Assembly: GCA_016169945.1 (NCBI GenBank)
Contig: JADLSH010000220.1
Coordinates: forward strand, 4,885,001 to 4,949,000
Source: Trachythela sp. YZ-2020
Lineage: Eukaryota > Cnidaria > Anthozoa > Malacalcyonacea > Clavulariidae
Reading direction: 5' to 3'
DNA length: 64,000 nt
The notes beneath the pieces were generated by a model. That model had not been told where the DNA came from and did not search any database. It worked only from the letters and a program-made list of their open reading frames with translations. Of this stretch, positions 24,001 to 30,729 are shown piece by piece (position 1 is the first letter of the stretch; each line of letters starts with the position of its first letter). The position numbers and the translations under genes were made by a program.

Positions 24001-27000
24001 TTCCGTAAATAACAAATACGAACAAAATAGGAATTTTTGTAAGACTCTTACCTGATAAAGGGAATATTGAATGTAATCAACGTTACGAAGAGGTTTATCA
24101 CATGAGCGGAATGAGACATAATCTAAAAGGTTTACAGAACATAAGTTCTTAAAGTTCATCAGTTATTTACTTATTTCTCTACGATATTGTAACGGTAATA
24201 AATTCAGCTTATGTAAGCGCTCGTGTTCTGAAATTTTTTTACCCAAAATTAATCTAGTATAGCTCTACGCTGAATTTGTTCTAATTTAACAATATTTATC
24301 TTAGTATATGGAGACCACACTACACTAGCGTAATCCAAACGGGATCTAATCCAAGTTAAATAAAGCAATTTCTTAGTTTTTACCTCAGATATTTCTTTAC
24401 ATGTTCGATAAAGTAAATTGAGCATCTTTTGAGCTTTAGAAGTTATGTGGTCTACATGACTATTCCAATTTAGGTTATGAGTAACTAAAACACCAAGATC
24501 ATTCTCTACGTCTACACGTTCTAACTTAGTTCCTCCCTGAAAATAATCCCTATCAAATACAATCTTAATACGAGCAACCCTCAAGACCTTACACTTCGAG
24601 ACATTAAACTCCATTCCCCATGTACAAGACCACTTTAATAAGGCTTTTGATCGAGTTGTTTGGGCTTTCCGGCAGCGTATTCTATTTAAATTTGGATTTG
24701 GAGAATCCTTCAGACGATAGATTGCTCTATTCTATACGGAGGTTGAGTCTGCCGTTGTTATTGACGGTTGGACCGCTTCCTTTTTTAAACCTTATCGGGG
24801 TGTCCGGCAAGGTTGTCCTCGTCGTCCTCTTCTTTATGCCCTCTACATAGAAGTGTTGGCTTGTACCATCAGTGTGTGTTCAACATCAAAGGCGTCACTT
24901 TGCCATGCACTGATCGCATCATTAAGTGTTCAAGCTATGCCGATGACACTTCGATCGCAGTCTCAACGGACGAGTCGATCGAGGAGACTTTTGGCGATTA
25001 CGCTACTTATGAAAATGTTTATTGTGCGAAGCTTAACCGTGGCAAATCCAAAATAAAGGCTTGCTCTTGGGAGTTTAGAAAAATAGGCAGGATACGCCAC
25101 AGGTGATTTGTTAGGTCAAGGAGCTTCCATGGGTTGGTGCACGATTATTTCTGACGATTATTCTAAGTCAACAATCGACTTTCTTCTTGGAAGGACCGGT
25201 AATTGACGTTTCATGGCTAGGCAACGGTTATCAATACGGTGGCCCTCTCCCAAATTTGACATTTATGTCATGTTTTTGTCATCCCGGATTGGGCCATTAC
25301 TCGTATAAATAAAGCAGTCAGGGGCTTTTTCTGGTCTGACCGCAGGGAACTAGTTGCCAGGCGCCCTGTCGTTTTACCAAAGTCCCAAGGTTGGGCAATG
25401 GCCCAAGGTTTGACAATATACTGCATGAAATATAATTTGCCTATTTTTATTAGCTCCATGTGCAGATCCCAAGCCATTAGGAATGGAGAGTGGTGAAATA
25501 CCTGATGATGCAATCACAGCGTCATCAATTTATAGTAACAGCTACAAACCTAGCTTTGCAAGATTGAACAAAGTAGGTTCCAGCTGCTCTTGGGCGCCTA
25601 CTGCAGAAGGTAGACCCAACTCGTGGCTTAAAGTCGATCTGGGACAACCGACCACTGTGACAGGAATAGCAACCCAGGGAACATGCTATAGCGGCGAATG
25701 GGCAAAGTCTTACTCGGTTTCATACAGCACTGATGGTAATAAATGGGCATATTATCAAGAGTCAGGAAATGTAAAGGTAAGCCGGCGTAAGAAACGGATA
25801 ATATTTAAATTGGTTGATTTTTAAAATAAATATTATAAATCGGTTTTGGACATTTATGTTCTTACAAAATGTTTACAATATTTCTATGTGTTTGTGCTGC
25901 TAATTCCTTTTCTCCTTATCTGAACACTTTTAGGACTTCTTATTCCCATAGTAAAAATTATCTACTGTAATGCTATTATTTTTGCTCAGGTATAACAATG
26001 CATATAGTTGGTTGGTTAAAAACCAATCAACATGCAGTACTATAGTGTAATCTACCGACATTGCATGGAGTGTTAATTGTGGGAACTTTTACATTTATAT
26101 AAACAAATTTATAAATTAGTCAAAAAGAACGACTCAAAGCAATAAGTGATGTCTTCGAGATCTAAGCCATATATCAAAGAATTAGTAGTTAAATATCACT
26201 TAATACGCAGTTGTTACATTTGATTCTTCATCTCGAAATTATAGTCATGGATAGGTAATGATTATCTCGATTTGAAAGTCCTTGTCCGATACTCCTATCC
26301 ATGCAGAGAAGTCAGTGTATTCGTAAATATTGCATTGTTCTTCAAACACATTTGGTTGCTACATATTTAAAGATCTTTGGGAATATTATGTAGGAATTTC
26401 ATGTTCTGTCAAACAAGGTGTATTTAATACGCATGTCATATTAATGCTTTTGATTGGCTGATTAAGAGCTTGCTCAATAGCTCAATTAAACACGGAAAAA
26501 AACTTTCGTTACAATCAATAAAATATAACAGTGCAAGCGAAACAAAAACAACCAATCACTTATAGTTAAAATATAAACGCCGAGACGAAGTCGACTTTTT
26601 CACGGAATCACATTCCACACAATATTCCAATTTTCAAGATGATGCCTTACTGTCGATTTCAGATCACTTTTCAAAACGCGGTTCCCAAGTTTGTTGTGAA
26701 TATTGCCAATTACGTTTCCATTTCGCAAGTTGTTTACTTAAGTACCGAAGTACTGAACTAAAGTACCGAAGACTAAGATAGACGTACTGGCGAATTCTGT
26801 TGTTTGCATTTAGCTACATTAATATACACAAGAAGATGTGTTTTGCCACTCGTCAACGAATTCATACTTTAAAAGTGCTCTAAAAGATTTCGTTTAGTAC
26901 TTCAGTACTTTTGTTCAGTACTTCCGTACTTAAGTAAACAACTTGCAATATTAGCTTTGCAAGTTCCACGCCCAACATTCCAATTTTGGAAACGTAATTG

Positions 27001-27425
27001 GGAATATTCACAACGAAATTGGGAATCGCGTTATGAAAAGTGACCTGAAATCGACTGTAAATTAAGTCACTCTATAGAACTTTGTACAGCATTATTGTTT
27101 ATATTTTATTTTGGTTTCTTTGTTGTTGTCTATTTAGTTAAACTAACTATACTGTAGTTATTGTGGATAATAATGAGTTACTCTGCGTATGTGTAATTCC
27201 TCTAGTGTATAGGACTATATATACTGTTTACGGAAAATTTCATCGAAATATTAAAACATAATTGATACTTTTACTTTATAGGTTTTTCAAGCAAACAGCA
27301 ATCAAAATTCAATTGTTACCCACTCATTTAAAAGTCCTGTTCAAGCTCGGTACATGCGTCTGTGGCCAAAATCTTGGATGAATTATCCTACAATGAGGCT
27401 CGAGTATTACGGTTGTCGCCTGTAG
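1..27425 (+). CDS. EGF-repeat / F5/8C (discoidin) domain secreted protein, 5' partial
   Basis: Coding segments seen: 1-87, 2446-2568, 3521-3643, 3743-3865, 4345-4467, 25454-25776, 27282-27425 (stop TAG). All internal junctions have AG/GT borders. The EGF exons are phase 1-1, and the first F5/8C exon begins in the matching phase, so all parts join in one frame. The product is a chain of calcium-binding EGF modules ending in one coagulation-factor 5/8 type C domain, a layout used by secreted or matrix adhesion proteins. In the family, EGF repeats form Ca-stiffened rods and F5/8C domains bind lipid, glycan or protein ligands. The N terminus and signal peptide lie outside the window. The 21-kb intron between the EGF array and the F5/8C exons is filled with transposons. 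Membership of both parts in one gene is inference from phase, order and strand; two separate genes remain possible. Confidence 0.75.
190..1740. repeat. inverted repeat pair: 190-470 and 1500-1740
   Basis: The segment at 190-470 reappears in reverse orientation at 1500-1740. On the coding strand both give a similar peptide (ISTLNISKYMAPRNPM against IATLNNSKFMAHRNPM) followed by an R-Y/H-K-I-N stretch. The two copies flank about 1 kb of SWIM-element sequence and suggest an inverted partial duplication of its 3' end. Confidence 0.7.
259..1160 (-). pseudogene. SWIM-type / YqaJ-like mobile-element protein, decayed
   Basis: Reading leftwards from about 1160, the minus strand gives a degenerate SWIM-finger region. 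It has a CSKHVASLLFRILDF-like segment near 840-795, followed by MHLGLTEVPNDL and TQLLQQWHVPA (796 downward). Family knowledge: a SWIM finger of this type followed by an L-x-Q-W-H-V-P stretch occurs in repeated invertebrate mobile-element proteins, often with a YqaJ-type nuclease. Here the first zinc ligands are lost, there are in-frame stops, and a frameshift near 460 moves the reading into the frame ending at 259. A host function is unlikely. Confidence 0.45.
2096..2212. repeat. G-run flanked sequence
   Basis: A run of at least ten G at 2096 and another of eight G near 2196 are each followed by GGCACTT. Two further GGGCAC(T/C) blocks lie between them. It is a short low-complexity insert within an EGF intron and no coding role is visible. 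Confidence 0.5.
2446..2568 (+). CDS. cbEGF exon (123 nt, phase 1-1)
   Basis: Acceptor TTTCAG ends at 2445 and donor GT is at 2569. The translation starts DIDEC, the calcium-binding EGF signature. It has six cysteines and the hydroxylation-type pattern C-x-N-x4-F-x-C-x-C (CKNTVGSFTCQC). A W-R replaces the usual S-G near the end (GYWRNGKTC). Confidence 0.9.
3126..3156 (+). pseudogene. truncated EGF exon remnant
   Basis: After a good TTCAG acceptor the sequence reads DIDECSQASQ and then hits TGA at 3154-3156. The homology to the other EGF exons stops here and inverted intron sequence begins. Only the first ten codons of a module survive and no donor follows. All intact units are phase 1-1, so skipping this remnant would not disturb the frame. 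Confidence 0.75.
3521..3643 (+). CDS. cbEGF exon (123 nt, phase 1-1)
   Basis: Acceptor ACAATTTCAG is followed by DIDECSQGSHICHKNATC and ends IICAG, with donor GTATCA. All six cysteines and the C-x-N-x4-Y-x-C-x-C pattern are present. The upstream intron is unusually free of long open reading frames and keeps a TACTAA motif about 30 nt before the exon. Confidence 0.9.
3743..3865 (+). CDS. cbEGF exon (123 nt, phase 1-1)
   Basis: It reads DIDECAKASYVCDGNAKC through GNTCTG, with acceptor ATTTCAG and donor GTATAG. The intron to the preceding EGF exon is only 99 bp (3644-3742), far shorter than the others, so this pair was probably duplicated with a minimal intron or has lost intron sequence. Confidence 0.9.
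4345..4467 (+). CDS. cbEGF exon (123 nt, phase 1-1)
   Basis: It reads DIDECSRGSHTCDTNAKC through GNTCKG, with acceptor ATATTTCAG and donor GTACAA. This is the last EGF module before the 21-kb transposon-filled intron. The open frame runs past the donor to about 4982, but that tail has no EGF character. Confidence 0.9.
4640..4901 (+). other. candidate 5' remnant of the intronic LINE
   Basis: This stretch is more GC-rich than its surroundings and lies immediately left of the Helitron insertion. The sequence immediately right of that Helitron is LINE ORF1. It may be LINE 5' sequence. No protein motif was found, so this is position-based inference. Confidence 0.25.
5391..8625 (-). mobile_element. 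hAT transposon A, 3.2 kb, inserted in Helitron A
   Basis: The ends are 13-bp perfect TIRs: CAGGGGTGTATTG at 5391 and its complement ending at 8625. They are flanked by the 8-bp target duplication GGTGTAGG (5383-5390 and 8626-8633). The empty site, with one GGTGTAGG, is preserved in Helitron copy B near 44265. Near the ends are GGGGGGCT...AGCCCCCC blocks. Eight-base TSD and CAG-type TIR are hAT hallmarks, and the element carries a decayed hAT transposase. Confidence 0.93.
5597..7904 (-). pseudogene. hAT transposase (TTF/BED finger, RNase-H-like, hAT dimerisation), frameshifted
   Basis: The N-terminal piece (7904-6924, 326 aa) starts METENGSQPPAKRKK. It has a zinc-finger region with GCSICKRVK followed later by KHAQSQAHI, then IAIITDESTSLS. 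After a frameshift the frame continues through FTSDGASVMLG (about 6850), typical of the catalytic core. Further pieces lie at 6746-6369 and 6382-6116. The C terminus (5869-5597) has IPVSSSEAERGFSQMN, the hAT dimerisation signature. At least three frame breaks make it non-functional. The layout resembles the KIAA1586/ZBED-like group. Confidence 0.88.
9259..11147 (+). pseudogene. LINE ORF1 (gag-like, CCHC knuckle), decayed
   Basis: Directly after the Helitron the frame reads LEPYGRVVKVDNLFVREF and GTGTAIITMS, the conserved region before the zinc knuckle in Tx1/L1-like ORF1 proteins. A single-base shift near 9450 uncovers CCDCQGFGHFVFRC, an exact CX2CX4HX4C knuckle. The downstream half is Ser/Pro-rich and acidic in pieces (9891-10193, 10305-10610, 10611-10796). 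It ends with GLNINLDALVFCLVDF-type sequence and TGA at 11145-11147. The endonuclease ORF2 of the same element is found at 18150, after element X. Confidence 0.75.
11160..13976 (+). pseudogene. element X protein: uncharacterised repeat-encoded protein of the cnidarian type
   Basis: ATG at 11160 opens a basic exon (MPRFNVGAYMRKRKQ) with a phase-0 donor after 11333. The second exon begins at 11507 (VEKIVSEVETITDIED). Shifts near 11655 and 12040 lead into the long core (12063-13040) starting MPFIKSIPVGNLYSVY, with LTWFGGGIYLDGAPFG and MKMIAFLSGELGNSAK. A 1-bp loss in an A-run near 13028 shifts it to FDYRFTGRESRFF. A MITE then interrupts it at 13300. It resumes at 13585 (VWHLGNIVPAHTREM, NSMEGREAKHISIARYS). 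The last segment has a cysteine cluster (YCYCGMEKAPHMSGCKFC) before TAA at 13974. I recognise it only as a type of repetitive uncharacterised protein in anthozoan genomes; enzyme class unknown. Confidence 0.6.
13301..13540. mobile_element. 240-bp MITE in the element X gene
   Basis: The TIRs are GTGAGCTTAAGCAAGCGACG at the left and GGGAGCTTAAGCAAGCGACG (reverse complement) at the right, flanked by TA on both sides (13299-13300, 13541-13542). Removing the insert plus one TA re-joins the reading frame, so the insertion site is exact. It is a TA-target, Tc1/mariner-like or similar MITE. Confidence 0.85.
13977..14809. other. AT-rich non-coding part of element X
   Basis: No open frame or clear repeat is visible. 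The stretch is strongly AT-rich, with TTTAATAAATTATT-type runs near 14640-14760. It lies between the end of the X protein and the TIR-bounded ZAD element. Confidence 0.4.
14810..16807. mobile_element. 2.0-kb TIR element with 9-bp TSD carrying a ZAD-like protein
   Basis: Both ends carry the same 75-bp inverted repeat, starting TACCCTGGGTACCAGAGCC, with no mismatch that I can see. It contains an inner palindrome (CCAGAGCCTC...GAGGCTCTGG). The 9-bp target duplication GTGGTACAT lies at 14801-14809 and 16808-16816. Inner ends share an AAACCGGTTT box. Only a zinc-finger protein is encoded; no DDE transposase is recognisable. A 9-bp TSD fits Mutator- or Merlin-like elements, but the class is undetermined. 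Confidence 0.85.
14998..16072 (+). pseudogene. ZAD-like zinc-finger protein inside the TIR element
   Basis: The first segment (14998-15336) begins MSMENTPVKEVINKQ. It has a paired-cysteine domain with C23-x2-C26 and C73-x2-C76 (FCRIC...ICLNC), the spacing of zinc-finger-associated (ZAD-type) domains. A coiled-coil-like RNLERLEKATADLVRF follows. A frame change near 15300 leads to a basic segment (15300-15553; RFKRCKFLDSPKNEKPVKRK). An intron-like gap with acceptor ATAATGTAG at 15689 follows. The last segment (15740-16072) reads NNERVSIANAVWDSKDLKD then MCKIEKDVVNEFKGLC, and ends at TAA. Whether the frame changes are introns or decay cannot be settled by eye. It could bind the element's own TIRs or be captured cargo. 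Confidence 0.55.
16808..17368. other. non-coding continuation of element X
   Basis: Besides the 9-bp TSD copy at its left edge I see no gene or repeat here. It separates the ZAD element from the minus-strand X gene. Confidence 0.4.
17369..18113 (-). pseudogene. minus-strand gene of element X, uncharacterised
   Basis: An ATG at 18113 sits in AAGATGGCGGCGCG, so the protein starts MAARFSVGEVIQEL. It hits an in-frame TAA about 30 codons on, then continues in frame through VAKWLVKFEGGKDFNKALF and AAQDMLLPL. A donor-like GTAAGC lies near 17902 and an acceptor TTTTCAG near 17808. After this the frame 17824-17369 gives a compact 151-aa segment (YGYNVYTECCQGNDLSD; HNCQL at the end). I do not recognise the fold. 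It lies convergent to the + strand X protein, close to the point where LINE sequence resumes. The ATG overlaps a YY1-like AAGATGGCGGC motif, common at transcription starts. Confidence 0.45.
18150..19375 (+). pseudogene. LINE ORF2, endonuclease and linker part
   Basis: The reading gives ADIVCLQETHASPHSTIRSW, the APE-type endonuclease E motif. It is followed by RFVSLYAPKRNP, a degenerate CGNFTAVHDPALDRR (for GDFN), and YSWDHGSGEFSS. Further on is the pre-RT block WAEEGETSAAFFLCLERKH and VTSIRDLDTGVIHHDPFEI. Several frame shifts are present. The frame is cut at 19375 by the second hAT and resumes at 23184. Motif set and order fit Tx1/L1-group LINEs. Confidence 0.82.
19376..23183 (-). mobile_element. 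hAT transposon B, 3.8 kb, inserted in the LINE
   Basis: The element is flanked by the 8-bp duplication TGGAGGAG (19368-19375 and 23184-23191). It has imperfect TIRs: CATAGGGGTACGGG at the left, and CATAAGCGTACGAG as the complement of the right end. Removing it re-joins LINE coding sequence (a W-R-R/S context before YYNKLFTADV). It carries a ZMYM1/TTF-type hAT transposase on the minus strand. Confidence 0.88.
19836..22620 (-). pseudogene. hAT transposase, ZMYM1-like (TTF finger + DUF4371 + dimerisation), broken
   Basis: The N-terminal region lies at 22620-21699: MANDLNYLRRVIST, then a Ser/Asp-rich part. Next comes a TTF-type finger (YPWLNYSIGNHEASCFACE; KKHHGSASSREAM; an in-frame TAG near 21540). 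The core frame 21471-20950 has FGVIVDETSDISRNEQVSL and EAFVGFYETKTTDGKALYD. The C terminus at 20402-19836 has PATSCSAERSFSGLRRLKTY, the hAT dimerisation signature, and LGSIALINIER. The middle (20950-20403) is frameshifted. Degeneration makes it inactive. Confidence 0.85.
23184..23714 (+). pseudogene. LINE ORF2, start of reverse transcriptase
   Basis: The segment resumes the LINE after hAT B: WRRYYNKLFTADVCDVHAQD, then SRGKRPGSDEFPMEFYVSFW, the N-terminal RT block. ICGLIIVLYKK follows, and after frame shifts RTMSENITLLRDPIEYADKA with PLAILSLNQ. It is interrupted inside the L-x-K-A-F-D-R motif by the second LINE. Confidence 0.82.
23715..24640 (-). mobile_element. second LINE (CR1/jockey-like), 5'-truncated, inserted in first LINE
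   Basis: The minus strand reads MEFNVSKCKVLRVAR (the KWG-M-x-F-N-x-x-K-C motif of the RT thumb), NDLGVLVTHNLNWNSHV and RLDYASVVWSPY. After a frame change it gives LHKLNLLPLQYRREISK. The 3' end carries a TTTAAAG repeat tail (23725-23750 on the plus strand as ACTTTAA units), typical of CR1/jockey-like LINEs. Only the C-terminal part of ORF2 was copied, which is ordinary 5' truncation. Confidence 0.85.
24641..25440 (+). pseudogene. LINE ORF2, reverse transcriptase palm to C terminus
   Basis: The segment continues the first LINE. AAGGCTTTTGATCG gives KAFDR. Next come RILFKFGFGESFRRWIALFY and RGVRQGCPRRPLLYALYIE, then SYADDTSIAV, the catalytic YADD box. The rest is broken, with FWSDRRELVARRPVVLPKS as the distal conserved block. 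LINE similarity fades at about 25430, next to the F5/8C splice acceptor at 25453. Confidence 0.85.
25454..25776 (+). CDS. F5/8 type C domain exon, N-terminal two thirds
   Basis: Acceptor TTTTTATTAG ends at 25453. The exon enters in phase 1 and reads APCADPKPLGMESGEIPDD, the classic start of an F5/8C domain with its first disulfide cysteine. It continues with ITASSIYS, the W-L-K-V-D-L-G-Q strand and the VTGIATQG strand. It ends in phase 0 at GNVK, with donor GTAAGC. A LINE fragment ends only a few tens of bases upstream of the acceptor. Confidence 0.92.
26647..27062. mobile_element. fold-back element in the F5/8C intron
   Basis: Arms 26647-26760 and about 26920-27062 are imperfect inverted repeats: ACTGTCGATTTCAGATCACT against the complement of AGTGACCTGAAATCGACTGT. 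Inside is AAGTTGTTTACTTAAGTAC against GTACTTAAGTAAACAACTT. It lies in the 1.5-kb intron 25777-27281 and has no coding capacity. The rest of that intron holds nothing I recognise. Confidence 0.75.
27282..27425 (+). CDS. F5/8 type C domain, terminal exon
   Basis: Acceptor TTTATAG is followed in phase 0 by VFQANSNQNSIVTHSF. The end reads RYMRLWPKSWMNYPTMRLE then YYGCRL and TAG. The R-x-x-R-L-x-P and L-E-x-x-G-C motifs are the normal end of the domain, and the last cysteine pairs with the one in APCAD. No canonical AATAAA lies within about 100 nt of the stop. Confidence 0.92.
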   Translation, partial: VFQANSNQNSIVTHSFKSPVQARYMRLWPKSWMNYPTMRLEYYGCRL

Positions 27426-27539
27426 AACTTGTTAAATACGTTCGTTAAAAATATATAATTTCTGACTTGTAATGCTTAGTTTCTTGTTTGTAATGTATTT
27501 TGTAGTGCGTAATTAGAGGTTACAAAATAATACAGGGGG

Positions 27540-28204
27540 CATTCCGCGATAAATGCAGACAAACCAAAGGGAAAAATTGACGCTTCCTAATGGGGGCCAC
27601 ATACATGTCGGATATGTACAGTAAGTCCCGGATGCGAAATCGAGCGCCCATTGGCTACATTGAAATCTCCTTAACAACACTGCCTTAGCAACTACAAAAT
27701 CATTTTTGGACGTGACAAAACCACAAAAAACTCCATAAATTCAGTAAAGAACAATATTATGTTCTTAAAATTTGAAATACGTTTTCTGTTTATTTATATT
27801 GAGAATATAAACCTGCTCAGAAACTGGTATCATTGATTTGTTTTCCGTTTTTATCCATTTAAAGTTGAGCAACCAAGTGTGAAATTCTCGCTTTTGAAGT
27901 TAAATGCCAATTCCTTTAAAAAGTTTCATTGCTTCACACTAATTCTATATTTTGTCTTTTTAGGAATAGTTTTTCACTGGATTTGCATGGTCGTTTTTTT
28001 TACATTTTGCCTCATTTAGACAGGCCGTAAGGCGTAAGCCGTTCATAAAATTATTCATATTGTTGTTGCTAAAGCAAAGTTGCTAAGCAGATTTCAATGT
28101 AGCCGATGGGCGCACGATTTCACATCCGGGACTTACATGCATACGGGACTTAAATGGTGACCCATTAGGAAGCTTCAGTTATTTCCACCATTTATCTCGG
28201 AATG
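27540..28204. mobile_element. MITE-like inverted-repeat element downstream of gene 1
   Basis: The ends CATTCCGCGATAAATG and CATTTATCTCGGAATG are near-complementary. Further in, GTCCCGGATGCGAAATCG pairs with CGATTTCACATCCGGGAC, and ATTGGCTACATTGAAATC pairs with GATTTCAATGTAGCCGAT. I could not fix a target duplication, so the class is open. Confidence 0.7.
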
Positions 28205-28928
28205 ACAGCTTAGCTTGTGCCGCAGATAGTTATAAAGGCTATAAATGTTTCGGTATTACATGCGTCTGCGCGGATTAGCTAGCGCCATGACATGCTTCGT
28301 AATATATTTAAAAGTGATTGAAAACATTTAATTAATGCAGAAAAACTATTCCAGATTCAATAAAATTTAGGTTTAAAGAATGTCTATAGATATAGCTAGT
28401 CATTAAACTTCACAGTATAAATGCAAATTTCGAATCGATGTTTGTTGCACTTTTCAAAATGGTTGCGTGTAAACAATTGCACAAAGAACACTGCAAATAT
28501 CAATTAATAAAAGTGATATATATGTTATTTCAACCAGTATAAAAATATGAAACTTCCATAATTAAAGCTAACGTAGTAATACCAAAAATATTATAGTGCA
28601 TGAGGGCCCTTTTTGGCGAACACTGTGTTTTGCGATTTAAGTTTGGGAATCCTTAAAATACAGTAATATGTAGTAAAGGGTTATCCTTTAGTGTTCCTTA
28701 TTCATGTATTTTTCTTAAATACGACAAAAATTATTGCATCTATTCTATCGTTTCTTGTGTTATTTGCTGTTATTGTAATTGTTTCATTAACAAAATTATA
28801 TTTTTTCTCTTTCTATCTTCTGGCCGCTCAGGTGTGGTGTTGCTACAATTTTTGACAGCTTCTCGACAAAAATTAACATAGAACAAATTGAGGGTTGCTT
28901 CGCGTGTGCCTAAAAGATATAAACAAAA

Positions 28929-28964
28929 TCTCGACGTTTCGAGCTAAAGCCCTTCGTCAGGAGA
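28929..28964 (-). ncRNA. minimal type I hammerhead ribozyme motif (left arm)
   Basis: On the minus strand: TCTC, CTGACGA, stem II GGGCTTTAGCTC (fully pairable with one G-U), GAAA, CGTC, GAGA. It has the intact stem II and is the better of the two motifs. It faces the right-arm motif, so a transcript through both would form one long hairpin instead of a ribozyme. Confidence 0.62.
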
Positions 28965-29024
28965 AATTAGTAGACAGATAAACACATTACATCAGCTTTT
29001 AATGTGTTTATCTGTCTACTAATT

Positions 29025-29060
29025 TCTCCTGACGAAGGGCTTTAGATCGAAACGTCGAGA
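29025..29060 (+). ncRNA. minimal type I hammerhead ribozyme motif (right arm)
   Basis: TCTC (stem I) is followed by CTGACGA (core CUGANGA), AGGGCTTTAGATC (stem II, one pairing lost against the other arm), GAAA core, CGTC (1-bp stem III and GUC cleavage triplet) and GAGA (stem I partner). Stem III without a loop matches the minimal motifs reported for Penelope-like elements, thought to act as dimers. Confidence 0.6.
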
Positions 29061-29436
29061 TTTTGTTTATATCTTTTAGGCACACGCGAAGCAACCCTCA
29101 ATTTGTTCTATATGTCCGTGGCCGACGCTGAATTAAAGTCTACAAAAATTAACATAAATGTTTTTTATGATCAAAAACAATGATCAATATTCAATATATA
29201 GTCTAACGACCTCACAATCGTTCAGTACGTCCGGCAGTAATTATTGATTCAAAAGTTAAAAAAAATTTCTTTTTTCTCACTAAGCTTCCTTGATGTCTAA
29301 CATATTCTGACAATGAGGCATCTAACATCCCCTGTGTACTATAAATGGCAACTAGGGGAAACACAATTTTCCATAGCTAGGAGTTCACCAGAAACGTGAA
29401 GAGCTGCTGAAGTAAGGTATGTATAGTATAAGTATG

Positions 29437-29494
29437 TATTATTATATTATTGTTTTATATTATTATATATTATATAATAATAATAATAATAAAT
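29437..29494. repeat. AT microsatellite ending in (TAA)n
   Basis: An ATTATT/TATTAT run passes into at least five TAA units (AATAATAATAATAAT). It is non-coding and lies between genes 1 and 2. Confidence 0.8.
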
Positions 29495-29935
29495 GTATTT
29501 TGGTTTACCACAAAAGTTACAAGTACAAAAAATAACATGCATCGATAATTGTCAGTAAAATACGAGTACAGAAAATATAAATATATAATTATATACAATA
29601 ATTCGGTAGTGGTGAGGAAGCCCAATAGAAACCATATACGGCTTATATAAATTTGAGCTGCCTCATGTTTTGTGTAGCGAGTTTTATTACATGTTAAAAT
29701 AACATATATAATGCAAGAGTAGAGACGGAATAATCAAATAGCAAGTTGATTGAAATAAAATTATGAAATATTAAAGTCATATATAGCGAGAAAGAAGAAA
29801 CGTTTTTAACTTAGATTGAAATTTAATTATAGACGATGAATTACGTATTACGGGGTTCAACGTATTAAAAAATTTGGGTCCTTGATAATTTACAAAAAAA
29901 TTGAAGAATATTTGTCCTACAGTAAGGGACACTTA

Positions 29936-30166
29936 CGCCCGTATTCTAAAAGCTCACTCACACTCACACTCAATGAGTGGAGGTTCAATCTGAGCTTCTC
30001 TTGAGTGTTAATTCTGTTTTTGAATAGCTGGAGGGTTAGTGCCGTACCTTACTATGTGACTACTAACCCTCCAGCTATTCAAAAACAGAATTAACACTCA
30101 AGAGAAGCTCAGATTGAACCTCCACTCATTGAGTGTGAGTGTGAGTGAGCTTTTAGAATACGGGCG
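29936..30166. repeat. 231-bp palindrome, 105-bp perfect arms
   Basis: The left arm 29936-30040 (starting CGCCCGTATTCTAAAAGC) is the exact reverse complement of 30062-30166, with a 21-nt loop. No coding capacity or clear TSD is present. It looks like a fold-back MITE; the flawless arms mean it is young or kept identical by gene conversion. Confidence 0.9.
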
Positions 30167-30729
30167 ATAGTGTTCTGGATTTACGGGTATAATAATTATG
30201 AGTTTGATTTACGGCTAAAATTGGACACTCGAAACAATCAGGTAGCAATTTATGTTGGTATTGATAAATAAACTTCCCGAGATTAAATAAAGAAATATCT
30301 TCAAATTTAAATATTTAAAGTTCATTAAAAATAAGATTGGTATATAAATATAGTATATCTATTGTGCGTTTCATATACAGCAAGTGTTTTATATGCGGTG
30401 TTCAACTTCAAATGTATACTGAAACTTATAACTACGATATAATAACTAAATATTTCTATAACATGTATTTGCGAACAGAAGCATATGGTGGATGTAATTT
30501 AGTCGTTATGATAACTGTTTTTCCATCCAGGGTTGACCACCTGAAGTGCTGCATTGTCCAACGTAGTGAAACCCATCTATAGTATTGAAGTTATTCTGTA
30601 TTATAAATATTAGTATATTGGAACATTATCCCACTCCTTGTATGCAGTATATATCGCAGTCTAATGAAAATAGATACAGTTTTTCCCACACAGGTGTTTT
30701 GATTATCGTTTGCTGTTTTCCACAGAAAG

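Larger units (their letters stand above)
28881..29141. mobile_element. Penelope-like insertion as an inverted dimer with 15-bp TSD
   Basis: The 15-bp direct repeat ACAAAAATTAACATA (28866-28880 and 29142-29156) flanks a unit made of two 112-nt arms (28878-28989, 29000-29111). The arms are complementary except for one base and are separated by a 10-nt loop. A right-hand tail of about 30 nt is present once. Each arm carries a hammerhead-type core. Long TSDs and terminal hammerheads are known for Penelope-like retroelements. Confidence 0.6.

Noticed and set aside
30337..30582. 81-aa open frame upstream of the DD3-3-like gene
   Set aside because: No domain, no splice context, AT-rich flank; chance frame.
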